Assembly: GCA_003220935.1 (NCBI GenBank)
Contig: QHTT01000065.1
Location: 1 to 64,000, forward strand
Direction of reading: 5' to 3'
From: Gemmatimonadota bacterium
GTDB taxonomy: Bacteria > Gemmatimonadota > Gemmatimonadetes > Gemmatimonadales > GWC2-71-9
Length of the DNA stretch: 64,000 nt
Below, piece after piece: positions 17,013 through 24,316 of the stretch (position 1 is its first letter; each line of letters begins with the position of its first letter). Below the pieces are notes generated by a model. That model was not told the DNA's origin. It was given only the letters and a program-made list of their open reading frames with translations, and ran no database searches. A program made the translations under genes and the position numbers.

Positions 17013-17180
17013 CTACGCGAGAGTCTCGGCCGCCCGAAGTAGTGCTCGGCCCACGCCCTGCCCTTCTGCTTCCTGCGCGACGGCGAGAATCGCCACGTGG
17101 CCAGCCGCCAACCGCTCGGCGAGCGGCAGAATCGCCGCTTGATCGCTCGCTCGTGCGGGACGAATCGAAACGCTGACCAT
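17013..17180 (-). pseudogene. GNAT acetyltransferase remnant with internal deletion
   Basis: The minus strand from ATG 17178-17180 encodes 55 residues: VSVSIRPARASDQAAILPLA, then LAAGHVAILAVAQEAEG and QGVGRALLRAAETLA, then TAG at 17013-17015. The start is a typical GNAT N-terminus (I-R-P-A-x-x-x-D). QEAEGQGVGRALL is the acetyl-CoA-binding loop (normally R/Q-x-x-G-x-G/A). The roughly 35-45 residues that should separate them, and the C-terminal strand, are missing. The reading frame stayed open, so a shortened product could still be made, but it should be inactive. Confidence 0.55.
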
Positions 17181-17210
17181 GAAGATTCGGGCGCGGTGCG
17201 CCCGTCTGCT

Positions 17211-17483
17211 TCAAGCGCGAGTCGGGCGGCGCTCCGCAGCGCGCGACCGCTGCTTTCGGCGGCCGCTTGGCAGCTTCGCGAGGTAGGCCTCGGCAGCGCG
17301 CAGCGCGCGTCGCTTACCGCCGTAGGTTACGTCGCCGAAGAACCGGCGATGGCGCGGGGCATAGGTGCCGTTCGGCCGCTCATAGAAGCCGGCGCGCACG
17401 AACCAACCATGAGTGCGTGTCGAGGGCTGGTCAATGCGGCTAATGCCGCGCCGACGCACAGAGTGGCGACGGGTGCTCTTCAT
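17211..17483 (-). CDS. Small basic protein with AP2-like DNA-binding segment
   Basis: The 90-residue product starts at ATG 17481-17483. It reads RGISRIDQPSTRTHGWFVRA, then GFYERPNGTYAPRHRRFFGD and TYGGKRRALRAAEAYLAKL, ending in a very basic tail. 'R-x-I-x-R-I-D ... H-G-W-x-V-R ... F-F-D/G-x-x-Y-G-G-K-x-x-A-L-x-A-A' is the three-strand-plus-helix pattern of AP2/integrase-type DNA-binding domains in short bacterial proteins. It may bind DNA. The region upstream of this start is attC read-through and should not be included. It lies in the cassette array just after the attC arm at 17541. Confidence 0.55.
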   Translation of the reverse strand: MKSTRRHSVRRRGISRIDQPSTRTHGWFVRAGFYERPNGTYAPRHRRFFGDVTYGGKRRALRAAEAYLAKLPSGRRKQRSRAAERRPTRA

Positions 17484-17540
17484 TTGCACGCTCGAGGTGA
17501 AGGCCGAGAAGCTCAGGTGGCATAGCGCCACACGCGCGCC

Positions 17541-17606
17541 GCCAACCGGAACGCGCTTAAGCTGCGGGCGACTCACTGGTCGGCGCAAGGCCATGCGGCG
17601 TGTTCG
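17541..17606 (-). repeat. attC R'-L' arm, truncated
   Basis: The L' box GCGCTTAAGC at 17553-17562 and the following GCGGGCGACTC match the full attC sites, while the core heptamer has decayed (GCCAACC in place of GCCTAAC). The high-coordinate arm is missing: the coding remnant of the DUF4440 gene ends directly against it at 17607. It marks the end of that cassette. Confidence 0.65.
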
Positions 17607-18062
17607 CTACGGGCTACGCGAGCAGTCACATACTGGACAACCCTTGTCGAATACGACCCGCCAGTGGCCGTCGGGATCGTGACGCCAGATCTAGTTGAAC
17701 GTGCCGATTTGGCGACCGGTGGGATCCCGCACGGGCCCGCTCGAGAGGGCCATGGTTCCGGACTCCAGGACTTCGACGATTTCGGGATTCCAGGAGAACG
17801 GCGCCGCGCGGCCCTCGAAGAAGGGGTGCCAGCCGGCCACGACGGCCGCTCTTCCACGCAGTGTCCCTCGGCGACTCATGAAGACAGCATCGTCAGCCAC
17901 GTACATCACGAACGCCAGGGAATCGCGGGCGGCGAGCGTTTGGGCAAAGGCGCTCTCGGCTTCGAAAACCTGCCGGGCCAGCGGCTGCCGGTTCTGCGCT
18001 TGGGCTTGGGCACCGGCGGGCAAGAGGAGGAGTGAGAGGGGCACCAGGGTCGGGAGGCGCAT
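17607..18062 (-). pseudogene. DUF4440 / SnoaL-like secreted protein with in-frame amber stop
   Basis: The frame opens at ATG 18060-18062 with a signal peptide (MRLPTLVPLSLLLLPAGAQA). It continues as a nuclear-transport-factor-2-like fold: QVFEAESAFAQTLAARDSLA, then VADDAVFMSRRGTLRGR and PVRDPTGRQIGTFN. There a TAG at 17691-17693 interrupts it. The same frame continues past the stop as IWRHDPDGHWRVVFDKGCPV and ends at TAG 17607-17609. In the family the segment reads G-T-F-N-S-x-W-R, so one serine codon appears to have become TAG. The C-terminal strand lost is part of the fold, so the short product is probably unstable. Confidence 0.75.
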
Positions 18063-18158
18063 GACACCGTCCTCAAGCGGAGGTGGCGGGGGAGCGTGCG
18101 CTCAGGTGGCCCTGCGCACTGTTGAAGCCAAGGTAGAATGGCTCGCGGACCTGCCTCT

Positions 18159-18503
18159 TCATGGCGCTGGCACCCCGTAACCGCGGGCCATCCCCGTGGC
18201 GGCCAGCACCATCAGCACTACGAGCGCGGCCTGGATGAAGCTGATCTGCGCGAAACGGTTCGCCGCCCGAGTGTCCGGCACAGCGCCGCGGGCTGCCCTT
18301 CTCGAATCCGCCAAACGCCCGTACCAGGCCGGTGCCGATCCAAAGGACCGCAGCGACGCCCCACCAGGTATCGGCATAGAAGGCCCTGCGTAAGCCCGCT
18401 GGATCGAGCTCACCGCGCAGCGCGCGACCCCGAGCCACACAGCCCCGAATCCGAGACCGAGCGCCAGCAAGTGGATGGCAGCCAGCAGCCAGCGGATCGT
18501 CAT
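18159..18503 (-). pseudogene. DUF2214 membrane protein, frameshifted and internally deleted
   Basis: The start frame from ATG 18501-18503 reads TIRWLLAAIHLLALGLGFGA. The next recognisable part, LRRAFYADTWWGVAAVLWIG followed by TGLVRAFGGFEKGS, is in another frame. The end, ANRFAQISFIQAALVVLMVL then AATGMARGYG, is back in the first frame. These are the first, second and last helices of the DUF2214 family (about 150 residues). The stretch between EKGS and DTRAANRF, which should hold a helix pair, is missing. At least two frameshifts and a deletion make this nonfunctional. Confidence 0.7.
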
Positions 18504-18537
18504 TGGCGTGTCCCAACCCTCAGGGTTCCCTGCGCGC

Positions 18538-18571
18538 GATAACCGCCCGTCAGCTCAAGCGCTTGTTAGGC
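18538..18571 (-). repeat. attC R''-L'' arm, truncated
   Basis: GATAACCGCCCGTCAGCTCA and the following AGCGCTTGTTAGGC match the high-coordinate arm of the full attC sites closely; the core is GTTAGGC at 18565-18571. The partner arm (GGATCGCGCTTAAGC) is absent before the DUF2214 start at 18503. The stop codon of the small membrane gene (18566-18568) lies inside the core, showing how tightly that gene fits its attC. Confidence 0.75.
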
Positions 18572-18736
18572 AGCAGCTTTGCGAACGAGGCGCCAAGCCC
18601 AAACGCTGAGCCCGACGCTCACAGCGAGGATGAGCGCGTCACTGGCGAAGAGCCGCTGCCGGTCGACTATCTCAAAGACGTGCGCGACGGTGATAACGGC
18701 GAACAGGACGCCAGTGGTAACCAGGTAGGCTCTCAT
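18566..18736 (-). CDS. Small membrane protein, 56 residues, cassette gene
   Basis: The product starts at ATG 18734-18736 and reads RAYLVTTGVLFAVITVAHVF, then EIVDRQRLFASDALILAVSV and GLSVWAWRLVRKAAA. It has two membrane helices with a positively charged C-terminus. The start overlaps the stop of the upstream acetyltransferase (ATGA), so the two are translationally coupled. Its TAA is formed by the attC core heptamer. The pattern is common in small conserved membrane proteins of soil bacteria, but I know no function. Confidence 0.6.
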   Translation of the reverse strand: MRAYLVTTGVLFAVITVAHVFEIVDRQRLFASDALILAVSVGLSVWAWRLVRKAAA

Positions 18737-19302
18737 GGAGTACCCCCGTGGTCCAGAGACTGTGCGCGGCGCTCCCACCGCCAGACCGGACCGTCATCTG
18801 GATCGACAACGTCACCGACGAAAGGGAACCCACACTTGGCCAGGACCCGGGTCGACGCATTGTACGCTGGCAGCGTGTGCGCGCGAACCAGGCGCACGCG
18901 CTCGCTCGCGAACGCGAACGCGACGAGCGCTGTGGCCGCCTCCGTGGCAAAGCCCCGGCCCTCGAACGCCGGCACGATGCCGTAAGCGATCTCCACCATG
19001 CCACCCTGGTCCGGTGGCCCCTTGAAACCGGCATTGCCGATGATGACGCCGCCATCCCGGTGCACCACGGCGAATCCGTCCACCCAGGGGTCCGGTGGGC
19101 GGCCGCGCGAGGCGCGCAGGCCAGGAAGCCAATCGAGCGACACGTCATCCGAGACCATGAATTGCCGGAGTCCGTCGGCAGCCGGGAACCCTGCCACTGC
19201 TTCGAACCGCTCCGGCTGCTCGATCAGCGCCAGAAGTTGGTCAGGAGAGTACGGCCGCAACGTCAGATGGGCCGTCTCTATTACCGTGTGTGCTCCATTC
19301 AA
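18733..19302 (-). CDS. RimJ/RimL-type GNAT acetyltransferase, cassette gene
   Basis: The 189-residue protein is read from a TTG at 19300-19302. It begins NGAHTVIETAHLTLRPYSPD and has FAVVHRDGGVIIGNAGFKGP, then VEIAYGIVPAFEGRGFATEA and ARVRAH-like VRLVRAHTLPAYNASTRVLA. The acetyl-CoA loop is FEGRGFATEA, and N-A-S-x-R-V-L-x-K-x-G-F is the usual C-terminal GNAT motif. Members of the RimJ/RimL group acetylate N-termini of proteins or small amines; the substrate is unknown. The open frame extends further upstream into noncoding sequence, which I exclude. The TTG lies within an attC-like CGCTTGAATGG. Confidence 0.75.
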   Translation of the reverse strand: MNGAHTVIETAHLTLRPYSPDQLLALIEQPERFEAVAGFPAADGLRQFMVSDDVSLDWLPGLRASRGRPPDPWVDGFAVVHRDGGVIIGNAGFKGPPDQGGMVEIAYGIVPAFEGRGFATEAATALVAFAFASERVRLVRAHTLPAYNASTRVLAKCGFPFVGDVVDPDDGPVWRWERRAQSLDHGGTP

Positions 19303-19313
19303 GCGTTTCTCGC

Positions 19314-19331
19314 GGATGGCGCTTAAGCTGC
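19314..19331 (-). repeat. attC L' box remnant
   Basis: GGATGGCGCTTAAGCTGC matches the L' side of the full attC sites with one change; the core heptamer is gone. It lies between the permease stop (19350) and the acetyltransferase start (19302), where a cassette boundary is expected. Confidence 0.5.
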
Positions 19332-19349
19332 ATCCGGCGTCGCGCGCAA

Positions 19350-20720
19350 TCAAGCAGCAACCCACGGCCACGTTCGTCCTTTCCACGACCACGCTCCGAA
19401 ACACACAGCACCCAGCAGTAGCGCGCCCAGTCCAAACGCCACCACCGTGGGCGGCGTCGTGGCAAAGATGAAGATCCATCCAAGCAGAGCGATGAGGCTG
19501 GGCAACGGATAGAGCCACATCCGATATGGCCTCGGCAGGTCCGGCGCTCGGCGACGCAGCAATGTCACGGCGCCGATCTGCCCGATGAACTGCACGAGAA
19601 TCCGCGTCGTGATCAACGCGTCTATCACCATGCCCAGCGACACGAAACCAGCGAGGATCGAGAGGACGCCGAGCATGACGAGCGAGACGTGTGGGAATCC
19701 CTTGGACGGATGGAGGCGCGCGAACACCTTGAAGAAGTAGCCGTCTTGCGCCGCCGCATAGGGCACGCGCGAGTACCCCAGCAAGAGGGCGAAGACCGAG
19801 CCGAACGCCGTCCAGAGGATCATCGCCGTGAACAGCGTCGCGACGCCCGAACCGTACATCCGTTCCATGAAGAGTGAGACGATGAAATGGGACTGCGGAC
19901 GTGCCTCAGCCGGCACAAAGTCCCGCCACGGGACCACGCCGATAATCGACAGATTGATCGCGAGGTAGATCACCGCGACCAGGGCGGTGCTGATGAGAAT
20001 CGACCGTGGGATCACCCGGCCGGGATTCTCGACTTCGTCGCCGATGTAGCAGACATCGTAGTAACCGAGGTAGTCGTAGACGCCGATCCGCGACGCGGCG
20101 CCCAGGCCCAGGAGAAAGCCTAAGGACAGGTTGAACGCGCCCGGCGGAAAGTCGAAGGCGACCCTGTGGTCGAAGTGCAATGCCCCGGTCACGACGACCA
20201 CGATGACGGTGACGATCGTGCCAATCCACAGCGCGACGGTGATCGTCGCAATCGACGTGATCCGCCGGTAGAGGAGTGCTAAGTTCGCAAGCCCGATGAG
20301 CGTCACCACGAGGAGCGTCTGGCGCGCCGTGATCCCTTTCCAGATGTAGCCAAGGTACTGCGCGAAACCGATGTACCCGGACGCGATCTCGAGGGGGCCA
20401 CTGAGCACAAACTGCCAGACGAAGAGAAAGCCCATCAGGCGGCCGACCGTCTCCGCGCCATAGCCTTGGCGCAGATATGCGAACGAGCCGCCGGATCCCG
20501 GCAGCGCCGCCCCAAGCTCGCTCCAGACCATGCCGTCGCACATGACGATCACCAGTGCAACGAGCCAGCCGAGCATCGCCGGCGGACCGCCGAGCGCGGA
20601 CATGAGCAGCGGGATCGTGATGAACGGTCCGATGCCGATCATGTTCGTCATGTTGAGCGCCGTGGCGTGAATCAGGCCAAAGCGGCGCACCATCGGCGAC
20701 GTCGCGATCGGTTGCGTCAT
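19350..20720 (-). CDS. APC-superfamily amino acid/amine permease
   Basis: The 456-residue integral membrane protein starts at ATG 20718-20720. It opens with the family motif around the first helix (FGLIHATALNMTNMIGIGPF), then SGGSFAYLRQGYGAE in helix 3. About 12 helices are visible, including FLFVWQFVLSGPLEIASGYI and FTAMILWTAFGSVFALLLGY, with SRVPYAAAQDGYFFKVFARL between helices 8 and 9. LPRPYRMWLYPLPSLIALLG is a typical C-terminal APC motif. It probably imports amino acids or polyamines by proton symport. It is the last gene of a block that also holds a dehydrogenase of sugar type. Confidence 0.88.
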   Translation of the reverse strand: MTQPIATSPMVRRFGLIHATALNMTNMIGIGPFITIPLLMSALGGPPAMLGWLVALVIVMCDGMVWSELGAALPGSGGSFAYLRQGYGAETVGRLMGFLFVWQFVLSGPLEIASGYIGFAQYLGYIWKGITARQTLLVVTLIGLANLALLYRRITSIATITVALWIGTIVTVIVVVVTGALHFDHRVAFDFPPGAFNLSLGFLLGLGAASRIGVYDYLGYYDVCYIGDEVENPGRVIPRSILISTALVAVIYLAINLSIIGVVPWRDFVPAEARPQSHFIVSLFMERMYGSGVATLFTAMILWTAFGSVFALLLGYSRVPYAAAQDGYFFKVFARLHPSKGFPHVSLVMLGVLSILAGFVSLGMVIDALITTRILVQFIGQIGAVTLLRRRAPDLPRPYRMWLYPLPSLIALLGWIFIFATTPPTVVAFGLGALLLGAVCFGAWSWKGRTWPWVAA

Positions 20721-20777
20721 GATCTGTCGGCGGCGCGGAGACTCGCCAGCCTGCGCCGACACGCATCCCGGTCACAC

Positions 20778-21056
20778 CTAAGAGCCGTGATGGCGACGGA
20801 GCTCGTCGACCTGCTCGAGCGTGAAGGTGTTGAGCTGTACGATCCTCGCCAGGGAACGGAACGCGGGTGGCACAATGCTCCGCGCTTCAGCTTTGCTCTC
20901 TACCTCGACAATGATCCAGGCCCTGTGCTCCCCGTCCATGCAGCCCCAGTCTGCACGGGTCAAGAAGTGAGACCCGGTTCGCAGAAAGACTTCTGCGGCC
21001 CGGGCACACTCCGCCGCGGTGTTGTCGTGCGGGACCTCGATGAGGAATCGTGCCAT
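20778..21056 (-). CDS. Small conserved protein (ferredoxin-like fold likely)
   Basis: The 92-residue cytosolic product starts at ATG 21054-21056 and reads ARFLIEVPHDNTAAECARAA, then FLRTGSHFLTRADWGCMDGE and HRAWIIVEVESKAEARSIVP, ending FTLEQVDELRRHHGS. The whole length matches a well conserved family of about 90-residue proteins with a beta-alpha-beta pattern and the invariant ADWGC(M/L)DGEH. No function is established. It ends 58 bases before the permease start and follows the oxidoreductase by 30 bases, so the three are probably one transcript. Confidence 0.65.
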   Translation of the reverse strand: MARFLIEVPHDNTAAECARAAEVFLRTGSHFLTRADWGCMDGEHRAWIIVEVESKAEARSIVPPAFRSLARIVQLNTFTLEQVDELRRHHGS

Positions 21057-21086
21057 TGCGGGAGATCTCCTAGTTCGGGGGCGCAT

Positions 21087-22193
21087 TCAGAGCGCCGCTT
21101 GAGCGCGTTCCGGCGTCTTCCAGAGGTCGATCGGCTTCTGGATGCCTTTCGGGCAGAAGGGCAGCATGATCTTTCGGCCCAGTCCGGCCGACGCGTACGC
21201 AGCATACAGGACCTCTTGCACCACGCGTCCCGTCTCGCCGTCGGAGATCGGCGTCTCCTTGCCCCGCACACAGCGCGCGAAGTGCCGCATCTCCTGAGGG
21301 AAACCATAGTTCCAATGCTCCTCGAAGACGGGATACGTCCAGCCCCGGGTCGTAGCGGCCTTTTCGACGGCGTAGCCGAACCCCACCTCGGAGTACGTCG
21401 GGAGCGCGTTGCCCATGAGCAGGTCGGCGTAGGTCTGCCCCTTGTCGCCGAACACCTCGATGCAGTCATCCATCCCGCCGGGCCGGTTCCAACTGCTCTC
21501 GATCAGGCCGATGGCGCCGGTCGCGAATTCGATGAGCGTGACCGCTTCGTCGTCGCCCTGCGTGCGCGCTTGGTGCACCTGCGTCGCCATTTGCGAGTAC
21601 ACGCTCTTGATCTTGGGCTTACCGAGGAACCACCAGCAGAATGCAATCCCGTGGCACCCCAGGTCCATGACCGCGCCGCCGCCCGACTGCTCCACGTCCC
21701 AGAACCACTCCGAGTGCGGACCTGAGTGCTTCTCGCCCTGCTTCACCAGGTGCACGCGACCGAATGCACCTTCGTCCGCCAGCTGCTTTGCCTTCACATA
21801 TTTGGGCGCGAAGAACAGTTCTTCGGCGTACAGGAGCAGCACGCCCGCCTTGCGGCACGCGTCGATCATCGCGTCGGCTTCCTCGATCGTCAGGCACAGT
21901 GGCTTCTCGCACACCACGTGCTTGCCGGCTTTGGCGGCGTCGATCGTGAGCTGCGCGTGCAGCCGATTGGGCGCCGTGATGGAGATCATCTCGACTTCGG
22001 GGTCACGCAGTAGCTCGCGGTAGTCGGTATAGGCGCGCGGGATGCCGTGCCGCTTCGCGAAGCTTGCCGCGTGTGCCTTGGTCGGCGAGGCCACCGCGAC
22101 GACCTCGCCTTCCTCCGGCATGGCTTTCACGGCCCCCGCGATGCAGTCCGCTTGAAAGCGTGAGCCGAGGATCCCGATTCTCACTTTCGACAT
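21087..22193 (-). CDS. Gfo/Idh/MocA family oxidoreductase, cytosolic
   Basis: The 368-residue enzyme begins with the NAD(P) motif VRIGILGSRFQADCIAGAVK. It has MISITAPNRLHAQLTIDAAK and HVVCEKPLCLTIEEADAMID; the catalytic lysine is in E-K-P. A GGGAVMDLGCHGIAFCWWFL segment contains the D-x-G-x-H motif of the substrate site. Unlike the homologue at 15358, it has no export signal. It probably oxidises a sugar, inositol or sugar acid. The downstream permease and small protein, and the upstream NIPSNAP-like gene, may belong to the same catabolic transcript. Confidence 0.87.
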   Translation of the reverse strand: MSKVRIGILGSRFQADCIAGAVKAMPEEGEVVAVASPTKAHAASFAKRHGIPRAYTDYRELLRDPEVEMISITAPNRLHAQLTIDAAKAGKHVVCEKPLCLTIEEADAMIDACRKAGVLLLYAEELFFAPKYVKAKQLADEGAFGRVHLVKQGEKHSGPHSEWFWDVEQSGGGAVMDLGCHGIAFCWWFLGKPKIKSVYSQMATQVHQARTQGDDEAVTLIEFATGAIGLIESSWNRPGGMDDCIEVFGDKGQTYADLLMGNALPTYSEVGFGYAVEKAATTRGWTYPVFEEHWNYGFPQEMRHFARCVRGKETPISDGETGRVVQEVLYAAYASAGLGRKIMLPFCPKGIQKPIDLWKTPERAQAAL

Positions 22194-22223
22194 GATGCCC
22201 TTCGTTCGTGCCGTGATCGACGG

Positions 22224-22535
22224 TCAGGCTTCGATCTTGTAGACCTCGCGCCGGCCGTACTCTACGAGATCGTGATACCCTTTCATGATGCTCTCGAACT
22301 CCTTCATGTCCTCGCTGCTCTGCCCGCCGCCTTGCATCATGCGCTCGAGATCGTCCATGCTCGCCACTTCCATCTCGGCAACGAGCGTCCAGTACCGCTC
22401 GGCACAGAAGTCGGTCATGACGCGCATCTTCGGCATGCCGACCTTAGTGCTGAGCTTGCCCATGGCCAAGAACTTTTCTACCATCGGGCGCACCTTGCCC
22501 GGCTTGCAATACATGATCTCGCGAATGAGAAACAT
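22224..22535 (-). CDS. NIPSNAP/ABM-like small protein
   Basis: The 103-residue protein starts at ATG 22533-22535 and reads FLIREIMYCKPGKVRPMVEK, then FLAMGKLSTKVGMPKMRVMT and YWTLVAEMEVASMDDLERMM, ending GYHDLVEYGRREVYKIEA. The strand-helix-strand repeat with a G-K-V near residue 13 and a C-terminal 'V-E-x-G-R-R-E-V-(Y/F)' is typical of dimeric alpha+beta barrel proteins of the NIPSNAP or monooxygenase type. No catalytic residues can be assigned. It lies 30 bases upstream of the oxidoreductase. Confidence 0.55.
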   Translation of the reverse strand: MFLIREIMYCKPGKVRPMVEKFLAMGKLSTKVGMPKMRVMTDFCAERYWTLVAEMEVASMDDLERMMQGGGQSSEDMKEFESIMKGYHDLVEYGRREVYKIEA

Positions 22536-22666
22536 GCGGGTCTCCTGTGTTCGGGGTTGGGCGAAAGAATCTTGGATCACGTTCTGTGCTCAAGGCTCGG
22601 CGCGTGCTGCCTCGAGGTCGATCTTTGGACGACACTCGCAGCGACGCAGAAAAGGAACGCGGCAGC

Positions 22667-22682
22667 GAGATGCTTGTTAGGC
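22667..22682 (-). repeat. attC R'' core remnant
   Basis: GAGATGCTTGTTAGGC retains the GCTTGTTAGGC end of the full attC sites, with core GTTAGGC at 22676-22682. The remainder of the expected 141-bp site cannot be recognised. It follows the VOC gene stop by 16 bases and so marks the end of that cassette. The 130 bases between it and the NIPSNAP-like start show no gene. Confidence 0.6.
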
Positions 22683-22698
22683 GGGCGGCACCCACCAC

Positions 22699-23097
22699 TC
22701 AATCTGCCCACGCGTCAAATGGTCTGTCGGCCAGGGGTTCGGACCCGAAGCGAAGCACGTGACCGTCGGGATCCTCAACATGCATCTCCAGCGCCCAAGG
22801 ATAGTTGCGTGGCGCGTGGCGGATCTTGGCCCCACTCGCTCTGTACTCTTCGTACAGTGCCTGAACATCCTCGACGCCAACCCAGGCCCAAGTGCCGGGG
22901 GAACCCTGACCACCACGACAGAGGTAGATCCCCGCCGCATCACGATTCACGCCGGTGAACGCGTCGGAACCCCAGTCCGCGTTCCGAAAGCCGAGCACAT
23001 CCACGTAAAAATGGAGGCTCGCGCTCATGTCCGTGACGCTCAAGATGGGCGCCGAGCCTTCGAATCTGGTCCTGGGAATGTCGCGTGAGATCGACAT
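22699..23097 (-). CDS. VOC (glyoxalase/bleomycin-resistance) family protein, cassette gene
   Basis: The 132-residue protein starts at ATG 23095-23097. It reads GSAPILSVTDMSASLHFYVD, then VLGFRNADWGSDAFTGVNRD, TWAWVGVEDVQALYEEYRAS and EMHVEDPDGHVLRFGSEPLA. These are the paired beta-alpha-beta-beta-beta units of the vicinal oxygen chelate fold, with 'V-x-D-P-D-G-H-x-L-R-F-G' carrying the usual metal ligand region. Many such proteins bind bleomycin-type drugs or act as dioxygenases. It has no cognate pathway nearby, in line with cassette origin. Confidence 0.8.
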   Translation of the reverse strand: MSISRDIPRTRFEGSAPILSVTDMSASLHFYVDVLGFRNADWGSDAFTGVNRDAAGIYLCRGGQGSPGTWAWVGVEDVQALYEEYRASGAKIRHAPRNYPWALEMHVEDPDGHVLRFGSEPLADRPFDAWAD

Positions 23098-23110
23098 GTC
23101 AGCCGCTTGC

Positions 23111-23398
23111 TCAGGGATTCTCCTCGAGCCACAGCGAGAAGAGGACGGTCCACATAGGTCCGCCGAGAGCACGAAGCAGGCCCACGTAGAACAACACTTG
23201 AGCCAGGTTGACGTCGGTTATGTGAAGGCTCAACCCCATTATGGCCACCCCTACCACGTAGTCGCCGATGCAGACAAGGACGAGACGAACGGTCTGCCGA
23301 CGGTACACTGCGGCACCGGCGGCAATCGCCGCGGCTCTCTCGAGCTCGTGTTGCATACGCGCTTCTGGGAGTGTGAGCAGCGGCGGGACGCGGCGCAT
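23111..23398 (-). CDS. Small membrane protein coupled to a TfoX-like gene
   Basis: The ATG at 23396-23398 overlaps the TGA of the TfoX-like gene (ATGA). The 95-residue product begins RRVPPLLTLPEARMQHELER and has three probable helices: AAAIAAGAAVYRRQ, VRLVLVCIGDYVVGVAIMGL and LAQVLFYVGLLRALGGPMWT. It ends LFSLWLEENP. I recognise no family. Coupling to the gene before it suggests that both came in the same cassette. Confidence 0.55.
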   Translation of the reverse strand: MRRVPPLLTLPEARMQHELERAAAIAAGAAVYRRQTVRLVLVCIGDYVVGVAIMGLSLHITDVNLAQVLFYVGLLRALGGPMWTVLFSLWLEENP

Positions 23399-23727
23399 CA
23401 CTTTGGCGGCAACGAGCCGGCGTACTTCGCGGCGATAGCGACCCACTTTCTGAGCTGGGCATCGGTCCTGAGGCCGGCCGACTCAACCAGGATCCATCCT
23501 TGCATCGGCCGCCCCGTCAGGTCGAAGCGTCGCGTGTGACCCCCAGCCAGCGCTTTGTCGGTTGCTTCCGGGGCCAACCGGACGATCAGCTCAGTGCGGT
23601 GGACGCCGCAACACATGTTTCCGTTGAGCAGGAATGCGATTCCTCCGAACATCCTCTTCTCTGCCACCCCTTTGCGCCTGCCCAGGGAACGACGAATTCG
23701 CTCCGCCAGCTTCTCGTCGAAAGCCAT
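23398..23727 (-). CDS. TfoX N-terminal-domain-like protein, cassette gene
   Basis: The 109-residue product starts at ATG 23725-23727 and reads AFDEKLAERIRRSLGRRKGV, then EKRMFGGIAFLLNGNMCCGV and ELIVRLAPEATDKALAG, with RPMQGWILVESAGLRTDAQL near the end. 'E-K-(R/K)-M-F-G-G-I-A-F-(L/M)-x-N-G-(N/H)-M' is the signature of the TfoX N-terminal domain. Stand-alone copies are very common in soil bacteria and are not shown to regulate competence. It is frequently mobile and small, which suits a cassette. Confidence 0.8.
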   Translation of the reverse strand: MAFDEKLAERIRRSLGRRKGVAEKRMFGGIAFLLNGNMCCGVHRTELIVRLAPEATDKALAGGHTRRFDLTGRPMQGWILVESAGLRTDAQLRKWVAIAAKYAGSLPPK

Positions 23728-23759
23728 AAGGCTCGGATCGGTTGGAGAATGGCTGCGCT

Positions 23760-23772
23760 ACCTAACGGATCG
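23760..23772 (-). repeat. attC R' core remnant
   Basis: ACCTAACGGATCG keeps the core heptamer and spacer of the full attC sites, then diverges before the L' box. It lies 11 bases beyond the stop of the VOC gene at 23784, where that cassette's attC should end. Confidence 0.5.
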
Positions 23773-23783
23773 GGCTGTCTTGA

Positions 23784-24248
23784 CTATGGACCCGAGAAGC
23801 CGACTGGGACACCTCCAGGTGCGCGCACGACCGCGATGGTCACGCCCGGCATCACCCGCGTAGGGGGGAGCATCTCCTCGGCTCCTGCGCGGAGCGCCTT
23901 CTCGAAGGCCGCCCGCGCGTCCGCGACATGGACGGAGAAGCTGCTACCCGGCGCCTCGGACGGATTGGTCTTGCGAATCCCCCCGCCGCCCTTGTCGGAG
24001 TACGCAAACAGGTGGTACTCGCCGCCGCCTGGCATGGGGACGCCCGGCTTGAATGTCCAGCCAAGCACGTTGGCGCACCAAGCCTTCGTGGCTGCCGGGT
24101 CGGAGCTGGCGAGCTCTGTGTGCGTGATCCAGCCGTAGAGGCCGCGTGTCGGCACGTGACTCGGCGCAGCTGAGCGCGAGGATGCCGCGGGGGACCGCTG
24201 CTTCGGTGATCGGTTCGATGGTGATCGCGTTTTCTTGGGCATGGCCAT
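23784..24248 (-). CDS. VOC family protein with basic N-terminal extension, cassette gene
   Basis: The start is ATG 24246-24248 (a second ATG lies two codons on). A 45-residue Lys/Arg/Ser/Pro-rich extension (KKTRSPSNRSPKQRSPAASS) precedes the domain, which begins GLYGWITHTELASSDPAATK. It continues with WCANVLGWTFKPGVPMPGGG, EYHLFAYSDKGGGGIRK and GVTIAVVRAPGGVPVGFSGP. This is the glyoxalase-like fold as found in small 'lactoylglutathione lyase-like' proteins. The second half is short, so it may need to dimerise. The basic extension is unusual and may bind nucleic acid or derive from fused noncoding sequence. Confidence 0.7.
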   Translation of the reverse strand: MAMPKKTRSPSNRSPKQRSPAASSRSAAPSHVPTRGLYGWITHTELASSDPAATKAWCANVLGWTFKPGVPMPGGGEYHLFAYSDKGGGGIRKTNPSEAPGSSFSVHVADARAAFEKALRAGAEEMLPPTRVMPGVTIAVVRAPGGVPVGFSGP

Positions 24249-24316
24249 TCTGGTTGAGCGCTCAGGCGCCAACATCGTCGGCGCACGCGTCAGTTGGTGC
24301 ATGCAGTCCGAGTCGC

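Noticed and set aside
20778-22193. Siderophore or polyketide-like cluster around the oxidoreductase and VOC genes
   Set aside because: No synthase, carrier protein or tailoring set is present; the genes fit transport plus oxidation and cassette cargo.
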